Part shown: one piece after another, positions 33,468 through 39,548 of the stretch
How positions within the stretch are numbered: position 1 is the stretch's first letter
Layout of the letters: the number at the start of each line of letters is the position of its first letter
From: Geodermatophilaceae bacterium
GTDB lineage: Bacteria > Actinomycetota > Actinomycetes > Mycobacteriales > Geodermatophilaceae
Direction: 5' to 3'
Assembly: GCA_013812145.1 (NCBI GenBank)
Contig: JACCTY010000012.1
Span: 1-39,548 of the forward strand
DNA: 39,548 nt
Position numbers and translations under genes: made by a program
The notes under the pieces: generated by a model
Databases searched by the model: none
What the model was told of the DNA's origin: nothing
What the model saw: only the letters and a program-made list of their open reading frames with translations

Positions 33468-33480
33468 CGCGGAGGTGGAG

Positions 33481-34365
33481 TCAGCTGCCGAGACGGCGGC
33501 GTACGGCGAGGCCGCCGGCGATCCCGCCGGCCAGGGCACCGGCCACCAGCGTGGTGGGTACGCCGATCCGCGCGGCCTTTCGACCGGTCCGGAAGTCCCT
33601 GATCTGCCAGCCCTGCTCGCGGGCCACCGCCCTGAGGTCGGCGTCCGGGTTGATCGCCACCGGCTTGCCGACCAGCGAGAGCATCGGCAGGTCGTTGGTC
33701 GAGTCGCTGTACGCCGAGCAGCGGGCCAGCGCCAGCCCTTCCTGCGCGGCCAGCGCCTTGACCGCTTCGGCCTTGGCCTCGCCGTGCATCATCTCGCCGA
33801 CCAGACGCCCCGTGTAGCGCCCCGCCACGACTTCGCTCACGGTCCCCAGCGCGCCCGTCAGCCCGAGCCGCTGCGCGATGATCTGGGCGAGTTCCACCGG
33901 CGTCGCGGTGACCAGCCAGACCCGCTGTCCGGCGTCGAGATGCAGCTGCGCGAGCGCCCTGGTACCGGCCCAGATCCGCTCTGCCATCACCTCGTCGTAG
34001 ATCTCCTCGCCGAGCCTGACCACCTCGTCGACGGCGATGCCCTTGGCGAAGCTGAGTGCGTTCTCCCGCGCCGCGCGCACGTCCTCCGGGTGCTCGACAC
34101 CACGAACCCGGAACCTGATCTGTTGCCAGGCAAAGTTCGCCAGGTCCCGGTTGGAGAAGAACTTGCGGGCGGTTAGCCCCTTCGCGAAGTGGTACATCGA
34201 CGCGCCCATCATCATCGTGTTGTCCACGTCGAAGAACGCCGCCGCCCGGCGATCTGCCGGTACGGCGACCGCCTCGGGAGCCACCGCCACCGCCGCGGCG
34301 GCCGATGCGGCCCCCGCCACCCGGGCCAGCCGACGGCTCTCAGCCGGGCTGGGCCGCCATGGCAT
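33481..34365 (-). CDS. HAD-IB family hydrolase (SerB1-like)
   Basis: A 294-residue HAD phosphatase. Motif I is FFDVDNTMM (nucleophile Asp46, Asp48), motif II lies in [12 protein letters not shown], and motif IV is DSTNDLPML. The C-terminus ends in a hydrophobic Gly/Ala stretch that may anchor the membrane. The family covers phosphoserine phosphatase-like enzymes; serB1 (Rv0505c) is at this place in M. tuberculosis, but the natural substrate is not proven. The start is uncertain: ATG 34365 gives a short N-terminal extension, and longer frames overlap the DUF5667 gene. Confidence 0.87.
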   Translation of the reverse strand: MPWRPSPAESRRLARVAGAASAAAAVAVAPEAVAVPADRRAAAFFDVDNTMMMGASMYHFAKGLTARKFFSNRDLANFAWQQIRFRVRGVEHPEDVRAARENALSFAKGIAVDEVVRLGEEIYDEVMAERIWAGTRALAQLHLDAGQRVWLVTATPVELAQIIAQRLGLTGALGTVSEVVAGRYTGRLVGEMMHGEAKAEAVKALAAQEGLALARCSAYSDSTNDLPMLSLVGKPVAINPDADLRAVAREQGWQIRDFRTGRKAARIGVPTTLVAGALAGGIAGGLAVRRRLGS

Positions 34366-34442
34366 CCGCACTGCTGGAGGTCCCTCCGCCGGCGGCTCGA
34401 GTGCCGCCCCATCCAGGGTAATCGGCTCGCGCGGGGGGATCG

Positions 34443-35438
34443 CTAGGACGTCGGGCTGATCCGGGTTGCGCTCGGCACGGGCTGGCTGGGGGTGCCCTCG
34501 GTGGGAGCGCCCGGGGTGGTTGGGGTGGGAGTGCCGCCGGGCTGACCTGGCCCGACCGTTGAGCACGACTCGCACGGCATCGGACCGAGATCGTCGGCCG
34601 GACCGAAGTCCTCCAGGCACTCGCAGGGCAGAGCCAGCCCCAGCATCCGGGCGCGTTCGTCGACCCGAACCAACAAGGCCAGCGAGGCCTGGGCACGGTC
34701 CTGCGCCGGCTGGGACATCTGTTCGAACAGTGCACCGAGCAGGTTCTGCTGACCCTGAGCCCAGGTCGGCAGGATCTCCAGAGTCGCTGTGTCCGAGCGG
34801 TCCACCGCAGCTGCGGTCAGCAGGGATATTCCCGCGGCGGTCTGCCGGTCCATATCGGCCAGCGTGCTCACGACGGACTCAGCGGTGTCGGCTCCGGCCG
34901 CCAGCGGCATGCCGGGGACACCGGCGGTCAGGGCGACCGGCTCCGCCACGAGTTCGGTCACCTCGTCGAGCCGGGCCTCGGCGATGTGCAGGTGGGCGAA
35001 GCCGCGCTCCGTGCGATCCCAGGTCAGGCCGAGCTGCACGTTCTCAGCGCCGCGTTTCACCGCGTAGAGCGCGTCGCCGGGCAGCGCCTGCCGTGACGCC
35101 AGAGTGAGCAGTCCGGTAGTCGCGAAGAGGACCGACAGCACGGCGACGGCGACCGCGACGCGTCGTCCCCAGGCGGGGGCCCGCAGCTGCCATGACGTGA
35201 CACGGCGGTGTTTCGCGGGCCGCTCGAGGGTGGCGGCTCGCTGCTCGGCCAAGGCGATGACGCGTTGCAGCGTTTCGGCGCGAAACCCCGGATCGGGCCG
35301 GTCGTCGAGGCGGATCCGCGACAGCTGCTGGGTCAGGCTTACCAACTCATCGACCGCGTGGTCGCCTGTCTTCGTGGCGGCCGGTGTATCCAGGGCGCGC
35401 GCGAGCCGGGACGACTCCCTGTCCCCGTACCGCGTCAC
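34443..35438 (-). CDS. DUF5667 membrane protein, probable anti-sigma partner (RsbN-like)
   Basis: A 331-residue protein. A cytoplasmic N-terminal part (residues 1-92, with [13 protein letters not shown]) is followed by one membrane helix at about 93-115 and an outside DUF5667 domain ([19 protein letters not shown]). It ends in a Cys pair region ([13 protein letters not shown]) and a Pro/Thr-rich tail. It lies just downstream of the ECF sigma gene, like rsbN beside bldN in Streptomyces, whose product holds the sigma factor at the membrane. That role is inferred. The GTG at 35438 follows GAGGGG. The paired cysteines could bind metal or form disulfides. Confidence 0.82.
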   Translation of the reverse strand: MTRYGDRESSRLARALDTPAATKTGDHAVDELVSLTQQLSRIRLDDRPDPGFRAETLQRVIALAEQRAATLERPAKHRRVTSWQLRAPAWGRRVAVAVAVLSVLFATTGLLTLASRQALPGDALYAVKRGAENVQLGLTWDRTERGFAHLHIAEARLDEVTELVAEPVALTAGVPGMPLAAGADTAESVVSTLADMDRQTAAGISLLTAAAVDRSDTATLEILPTWAQGQQNLLGALFEQMSQPAQDRAQASLALLVRVDERARMLGLALPCECLEDFGPADDLGPMPCESCSTVGPGQPGGTPTPTTPGAPTEGTPSQPVPSATRISPTS

Positions 35439-35547
35439 CGCATGTCCCCTCGAGCGATCCGTGGATCCTCTCCTCAGGATCAACGACCGGAGGGCAGACC
35501 CGGATACGGACCGCGGGCACCGGATTGTCCGGATTCGCGGTCTGCGC

Positions 35548-36324
35548 TCATAAGTGATCGTCCTTGAGCAGTGCCGCCAGCCGGCGTACGGCGCGATGCT
35601 GAAGGGCCTTGATCGCTCCGTCGTTCTTGCCCATGATGTCCGCCGTCTCGGCGACGGACTGACCCTGCAGGAAGCGCAGCACGATGCATTCCTGCTGCTC
35701 AGAGCCGAGTTGCTTGACGCACCGCAGCAGACGCCGCGACTCCAGGTGTTCCAGGACGGCGTTCTCCGGCCCCTCCTGCACCTGGCTGGCGTCGTCGATC
35801 TCGCCGGTGACCACCTCGAGCCGGTAGCGACTGGACTTCACGTGGTCGAAGATGATGTTGCGCGCGATGGTGACGAGCCACGCCCCGAGGTCGCGACCGC
35901 GATAGCTGAACGAGTCCAACCGTCGCAATGCCCGGACGAATGTCTCGCTGGTGAAGTCCTCGGCCTGCGGCCGGTCACCGATGCGGTAGTAGACGTAGCG
36001 GTACACCACATCGACGTAGCGGTCGTAGATCTGTGCGAACGCGTCGGTGTCCCCGCCTTGCGCACGCTGCACAAGCGCCCATGCGTCCACACCCGTGTCC
36101 CCGGTCGTCGGCGGTACGACGGCGTCCCCGGTCGTCGGCGGTACGACGACGGCCCCCCCGGTCGTCGGCCCGTCAATCTCGGACTCGGTCAAGGCCGGTG
36201 CGGGTCCGGTTGTCTGACCGGCCTGACCCTCGCCGGTCACCCGCGGGCGCGGCGTGTCCGCGCCGGTGGAGCTGCTGCCGGGGGACGCCACCACACGCGG
36301 TGCGTCCGCTCCGGTCACGTGCAC
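35548..36324 (-). CDS. ECF sigma factor, BldN-like, with N-terminal extension
   Basis: A 258-residue ECF sigma factor. Sigma region 2 (FAQIYDRYVDVVYRYVYYRIGD, AEDFTSETFVRALRRLDSF) begins at about residue 80, and region 4 (LGSEQQECIVLRFLQGQSVAETADIMGKNDGAIKALQHRAVRRL) is at the end. The first 79 residues are a low-complexity extension with VVPPTTGD repeats. Streptomyces BldN, whose gene also lies near rex, has a similar-sized pro-sequence that is removed by proteolysis. Orthology is inferred from domain layout and locus. GTG 36324 has AGAGG close upstream. Confidence 0.87.
   Translation of the reverse strand: MHVTGADAPRVVASPGSSSTGADTPRPRVTGEGQAGQTTGPAPALTESEIDGPTTGGAVVVPPTTGDAVVPPTTGDTGVDAWALVQRAQGGDTDAFAQIYDRYVDVVYRYVYYRIGDRPQAEDFTSETFVRALRRLDSFSYRGRDLGAWLVTIARNIIFDHVKSSRYRLEVVTGEIDDASQVQEGPENAVLEHLESRRLLRCVKQLGSEQQECIVLRFLQGQSVAETADIMGKNDGAIKALQHRAVRRLAALLKDDHL
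36097..36170 (-). repeat. 27-bp tandem repeat in the sigma factor extension
   Basis: Two copies of a 27-bp unit (36097-36123, 36124-36150; one difference) and a partial third copy (to 36170) encode nine-residue VVPPTTGD-type repeats. The unit length keeps the frame, so copy number could vary without breaking the gene. Confidence 0.85.
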
Positions 36325-36463
36325 CTTTCCTCTAAATATCCCGACATTACGGACTGTAACTAACCGCTTACCTCATATGGTGACGTTTCTCCGCCGCGGC
36401 GTCCATGCCTAGTCTTCGCATCAGCATGCCGCAACAGTTTGCCCCGCCCCTGAAGGGAGTGTG
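36325..36463. promoter_or_regulatory. Divergent promoter region of sigma factor and acyl-CoA synthetase genes
   Basis: A 139-bp spacer with an AT-rich core (about 36330-36385, including CTCTAAATATC and CATTACGG...TGTAACTAACC) that stands out from the GC-rich surroundings. It must hold promoters in both directions. No single -35/-10 pair is convincing. Confidence 0.4.
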
Positions 36464-37996
36464 ATGGGACAGCACACCGCCGTGCTGCCACCGGGCGGCT
36501 CCGCCCTGCACAACCTGGCCGATCTGGTCACCCGGGCAGCAGCCCGGCACGGCTCCGGGTGTGCCTTTGTCGTCGGCGCCGAGCGCCCCACCTGGGCCGA
36601 CTTCGATGCAGCGGTGTCCCAGCGGGCCGGCGTACTGGCCGGGCTCGGGCTGCTTCCCGGCGAGCGGGTGGCGCTCATGCTCCCGAATACGCTGGACTTC
36701 CCGTTGCACTACTTCGCGGCACTCCGCGCAGGGCTCGTCGTCGTACCGGTCAACACCGGGTACACCGCGCCCGAACTGAGGCACGTCCTCGGCGACTCCG
36801 GCGCTGCAGCGCTGATCACCGACGACGCCGGGTCACGGACTGTCGCGGCGATCCGGGCTGAACTCACCGAGCTGCGCCATGTCTTGTCACCCGATGCGCT
36901 GACAACCGACGGTGACGCGCCGCCGCCTGGCCGCGGTGGCGAGGACCTGGCCGTCCTGATCTACACCAGCGGCACGAGCGGGCGGCCGAAGGGGGCGATG
37001 CTGAGCCACCGCGCGATGCTGGCGAACCTCGAGCAGTTGGGCGCCATCGAGCCGGCGCCGGTGACCGAACGCGACATCGTGCTGCTCGTGCTGCCGCTGT
37101 TCCATATCTACGGGCTCAACGTGGGGCTGGGCATGCAGGCCTGGGCGGGAGCGACGGGCGTGCTCGTCGAGCGGTTCGATCCGCAGGGGTGCCTGCGGTT
37201 GATGTCGGCCGAGCGAGTGAGCACGTTGGTCGGCGTTCCGCCCATGTACGTGGTCTGGAGCCGTGCCGATCCGGAGGACCTGCGGCGCGGATTCGCCGAC
37301 GTCCGGGTCGCCCTGTCCGGTGCGGCCCCGCTGCCGGTCGGTGCGCTCGCCGCGATCCGCGACGTCACCGGGGTTGGTGTGTACGAGGGGTACGGCCTGA
37401 CCGAGACGGCCCCCGTTCTGACCAGCACGCTCGTCGGCGGCCGGTCGAAGCCCGGCTCGATCGGGCGGCCGGTCCCGGGGGTGGAACTCGCGCTCTGGGA
37501 CGACGACGGGCAGCCGGTGGATCTGGACGACGGCGAGGACACCGGGCAGATCGCGGTCCGCGGGCCGAACGTCTTCGCCGGCTACTGGCCGGACGGACAC
37601 GACGGGCCGGACTCCGACGGGTGGCTGGCCACCGGCGACATCGGCTTCCTTGACGATGAGGGTGACCTTCACCTGATCGACCGGCGCGGGGACCTGATCC
37701 TGGTCAGTGGTTTCAACGTGTACCCGCAGGAGGTCGAGGCGGTGCTGCTGGCCCACCCCGGCGTCCGTGACGTTGCCGTGGTCGGTACCCCTGACGAGCT
37801 GACCGGTGAGGCCGTGCGCGCCATCGTCGTACCGGAACCGGCTGCCGATCCGAGCGCGGACGAGCTCATCGAGCACAGCAGGCGCTCACTGGCCCGTTTC
37901 AAGTGCCCTTCGGCCGTGACGTTCGTCCCGGCGTTGCCGCATTCGGTCACCGGGAAGGTCAGCCGCTCCCGGCTGCGCGAGATGGGGTTTGGCTAG
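36464..37996 (+). CDS. Acyl-CoA synthetase (AMP-binding enzyme)
   Basis: A 510-residue adenylate-forming ligase. The P-loop is YTSGTSGRPKG (from Tyr167), A5 is GYGLTETAP, A7 is ATGDIGFLDDEG, A8 is RGDLILVSGFNVYPQEVE, and A10 has the catalytic Lys in VTGKVSRSRL near the C-terminus. It activates a carboxylic acid, probably a fatty or aromatic acid, to its CoA ester. The ATG at 36464 follows AAGGGAG by five bases; a GTG directly before it is less well spaced. The glutaredoxin-like gene starts one base after its stop. Confidence 0.92.
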   Translation: MGQHTAVLPPGGSALHNLADLVTRAAARHGSGCAFVVGAERPTWADFDAAVSQRAGVLAGLGLLPGERVALMLPNTLDFPLHYFAALRAGLVVVPVNTGYTAPELRHVLGDSGAAALITDDAGSRTVAAIRAELTELRHVLSPDALTTDGDAPPPGRGGEDLAVLIYTSGTSGRPKGAMLSHRAMLANLEQLGAIEPAPVTERDIVLLVLPLFHIYGLNVGLGMQAWAGATGVLVERFDPQGCLRLMSAERVSTLVGVPPMYVVWSRADPEDLRRGFADVRVALSGAAPLPVGALAAIRDVTGVGVYEGYGLTETAPVLTSTLVGGRSKPGSIGRPVPGVELALWDDDGQPVDLDDGEDTGQIAVRGPNVFAGYWPDGHDGPDSDGWLATGDIGFLDDEGDLHLIDRRGDLILVSGFNVYPQEVEAVLLAHPGVRDVAVVGTPDELTGEAVRAIVVPEPAADPSADELIEHSRRSLARFKCPSAVTFVPALPHSVTGKVSRSRLREMGFG

Positions 37997-37997
37997 C

Positions 37998-38270
37998 ATG
38001 AGCGAGCCCGGCGAGCGAGCACGAGGACATGGCAGGCATGCCGTGACCCTGCTCACCCGGGCCGGCTGCCACCTGTGCGAGCAGGCGAGGCTGCCGCTGG
38101 CGGCGATCTGCGCGGAGACCGGCGCCGAGCTGCGCGAGATCGACGTCGACACCGACAACGACCTGCGAGCCGAGTACGGCGATCGGGTTCCGGTGTTCTT
38201 GGTCGACGGGCGGGAACACGGGTACTGGCGGGTCGAGCCGGAGCGGCTGCGCGCCGCACTGACGGCCTGA
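37998..38270 (+). CDS. Glutaredoxin-like protein (DUF836)
   Basis: A 90-residue thioredoxin-fold protein with the redox motif TRAGCHLCEQA (CxxC), EIDVDTDNDL and the cis-Pro segment DRVPVFLVDG. The same small protein precedes hemA in M. tuberculosis (Rv0508). The first 15 residues are not conserved; GTG 38043 (VTLLTRAGCHLC) is an alternative start. It may reduce disulfides, but the partner is unknown. It follows the acyl-CoA synthetase gene by one base. Confidence 0.88.
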   Translation: MSEPGERARGHGRHAVTLLTRAGCHLCEQARLPLAAICAETGAELREIDVDTDNDLRAEYGDRVPVFLVDGREHGYWRVEPERLRAALTA

Positions 38271-38290
38271 GCTGGCCAGGCCGAGCGACT

Positions 38291-38308
38291 TTGTTCCTGC
38301 GTTCACAA
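38291..38308. promoter_or_regulatory. Rex operator (ROP-like) upstream of rex
   Basis: TTGTTCCTGCGTTCACAA matches the Rex operator TTGTGAA-N4-TTCACAA fully in the right half and in the TTGT of the left half. It lies 102 bases before the rex start. Rex binds such sites at low NADH and controls its own gene in Streptomyces, so NADH/NAD-dependent autoregulation is likely. Confidence 0.72.
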
Positions 38309-38409
38309 GCGGCTACCGTGGGTCTCGATATCACAGTCAGCCGTGGGGCTCGCAATGGCCCTGGACACGCTGCGCTGGGGTACCCGTCCCGTCTGAAGTC
38401 TGGAGCGCA

Positions 38410-39063
38410 GTGTCCGAAGGCCGAGCCGTCCCCGAGGCGACCGTTGCCCGGCTCGCGGTCTACCTGCGTGTGCTCAGCACGATGTGCGACGGCGGCGTGC
38501 TCACGGTGTCGTCCGAGGCGCTGGCGAACGCGGCCGGAGTCAACTCGGCCAAGCTGCGCAAGGACTTGTCCTACCTCGGCTCGATAGGCACCCGCGGCGT
38601 CGGCTATCTCGTCGAGGTGCTTCGCGAACGTATCAGCACGTGCCTCGGCGTCTCCGAACATCGTGCGGTCGTGCTGGTGGGGATCGGGAACCTTGGCCAC
38701 GCGCTCGCCGGCTACGGCGGCTTCCGATCGCGCGGCTTCCGGATCGCCGGGTTGTTCGACGCCGATCCCAACCGGGTGGGCGAGGACATCTGCGGACTGC
38801 GGGTCCGTGGCATGGCCGACATGCAAGCCGTCGTGACGCGCGAATCCGTATCGATCGGCGTGATCGCGACTCCGGCCGAGGCCGCGCAGGAGGTCTGTGA
38901 CCGTCTGGTCGCCGCCGGGGTGACGAGCATCCTCAACTTCGCGCCCGCGGTTCTGGTAGTGCCCGACAACGTCGACGTACGCAAGGTGGACCTGGCCGTC
39001 GAACTGCAGATCCTGTCCTTCCACGAGCAGCGCAAGGCCGCCGGTCTGACGGTGGTTCTGTGA
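38410..39063 (+). CDS. rex: Redox-sensing transcriptional repressor Rex
   Basis: A 217-residue repressor. The N-terminal winged HTH (VSSEALANAAGVNSAKLRKDLSYLG, residues 33-57) is followed by RGVGYLVEVL. A Rossmann domain has VVLVGIGNLGHAL (88-99) and the acidic strand GLFDADPNRVG. The C-terminal helix (FHEQRKAAGL) swaps between subunits. Rex reads the NADH/NAD+ ratio and represses respiration genes. The order rex-hemA is known from Streptomyces, where the rex-hemACD operon is under Rex control. The GTG at 38410 follows GGAG. Confidence 0.95.
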   Translation: MSEGRAVPEATVARLAVYLRVLSTMCDGGVLTVSSEALANAAGVNSAKLRKDLSYLGSIGTRGVGYLVEVLRERISTCLGVSEHRAVVLVGIGNLGHALAGYGGFRSRGFRIAGLFDADPNRVGEDICGLRVRGMADMQAVVTRESVSIGVIATPAEAAQEVCDRLVAAGVTSILNFAPAVLVVPDNVDVRKVDLAVELQILSFHEQRKAAGLTVVL

Positions 39064-39065
39064 GG

Positions 39066-39128
39066 GAGCGCAGCGAGCGAACCAATGGGGACAGCGTGCC
39101 GCGAACGCGGCTCACCGAGCGCAGCGAG
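39066..39128. repeat. Two copies of GAGCGCAGCGAG between rex and hemA
   Basis: GAGCGCAGCGAGCGA (39066-39080) and GAGCGCAGCGAG (39117-39128) flank a short spacer. A looser variant (GAGCGAGCCCGGCGAGCGAGC) is at the glutaredoxin-like gene start. Such GC-rich repeats are common between actinobacterial genes. The function is unknown. Confidence 0.6.
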
Positions 39129-39136
39129 GTGTGCAA

Positions 39137-39548
39137 GTGAGTTTGCTCATCGTCGGGATGTCGCACCGGACCGCGCCGGTGGCGCTGTTGGAGCGGACGA
39201 GTTTCGGCCGTCCGGAGGTGGCCAAGGCGCTGCACGAGCTGCTCGACGGCGAGCACGTCGACGAGGCCTTGCTGTTGTCCACGTGCAACCGGATCGAGGT
39301 CGTTGCCGAGGTCGAGCGCTTCCACGGCGGCGTGAACGACATCAGTGCCCTGCTCGCCCGGCAGAGCGGGCGGCAGGCCAGCGAGCTGAGCGCGCATCTG
39401 TACGTGCACTACGAGGACGCCGCTGTCGCGCACCTGTTCTCGGTGGCTGCCGGCCTGGACTCGATGGTCGTCGGCGAGTCGCAGGTCCTCGGCCAGCTGC
39501 GTTCGGCGTACGCGCTGGCACGTGCGGAGTCGGCGGTCGGCCGCGTGC
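39137..39548 (+). CDS. hemA: Glutamyl-tRNA reductase, N-terminal part
   Basis: The first 137 residues are present; the gene runs off the window. It starts MSLLIVGMSHRTAPV and has the catalytic Cys50 in LLLSTCNRIEV, then FSVAAGLDSMVVGESQVLGQ, all hallmarks of glutamyl-tRNA reductase. It reduces glutamyl-tRNA to glutamate semialdehyde, the first committed step of tetrapyrrole synthesis. In-frame GTG codons at 39131 and 39134 are alternatives; 39137 is best spaced from GAGG. It is likely transcribed with rex. Confidence 0.95.
   Translation, partial: MSLLIVGMSHRTAPVALLERTSFGRPEVAKALHELLDGEHVDEALLLSTCNRIEVVAEVERFHGGVNDISALLARQSGRQASELSAHLYVHYEDAAVAHLFSVAAGLDSMVVGESQVLGQLRSAYALARAESAVGRV

Overview
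The window is chromosomal DNA from a high-GC actinobacterium. GTG starts, short purine-rich ribosome sites and a gene order typical of the class run through it. The right part (about 23.6-39.5 kb) follows the order of the Mycobacterium tuberculosis Rv0495c-Rv0509 segment: Cys-rich protein, ppx, membrane protein, proC, excisionase-like HTH protein, bS22, epimerase, acyltransferase, HAD hydrolase, glutaredoxin, hemA. Rex, a BldN-like sigma factor and its DUF5667 partner are as in Streptomyces-type genomes. I would not name a genus.

Region 1 (1-5.6 kb) is a copper region. It holds csoR, copZ, copA, a DUF6153-like protein and a DUF305 lipoprotein. Three palindromes of the form ATACCC-N-GGGTAT, each lying in a promoter spacer, mark a CsoR regulon that also takes in a divergent DHA2-type MFS exporter (cut by the window edge) and a DUF4396 membrane protein. 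Between the DUF305 and DUF4396 genes lie the wrecks of two methyltransferase genes.

Region 2 (5.6-15 kb) is accessory DNA in decay. It has an intact ArsR-CDF zinc/cadmium-type efflux pair, an intact Phd-RelE module and intact ZIP and desaturase genes. Among them lie a broken tyrosine integrase, a frameshifted methyltransferase, a frameshifted F420-type reductase, a second toxin-antitoxin pair with a dead toxin, a frameshifted TerC and a sigma-factor fragment with internal deletions.

Region 3 (15-18.4 kb) carries two very small genes, an M4 metalloprotease with its emfourin-type inhibitor (spaced by 2 bp), and a frameshifted CapA-like gene.

Region 4 (18.4-25.3 kb) gathers phosphate and polyphosphate functions: CYTH-CHAD protein, TSUP permease, Tat-exported PhoX-type phosphatase, PiT phosphate transporter and a Ppx/GppA phosphatase. 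Together they suggest release of phosphate outside, import, and storage or turnover of polyphosphate inside.

Region 5 (25.3-39.5 kb) is conserved core. It includes a TetR/NUDIX/ABC-2 exporter block, a coupled proline dehydrogenase-proC pair, bS22, a developmental-type ECF sigma factor with a long N-terminal extension facing its likely anti-sigma partner, an acyl-CoA synthetase, and rex-hemA behind a Rex-type operator. No tRNA, rRNA or CRISPR array was seen.
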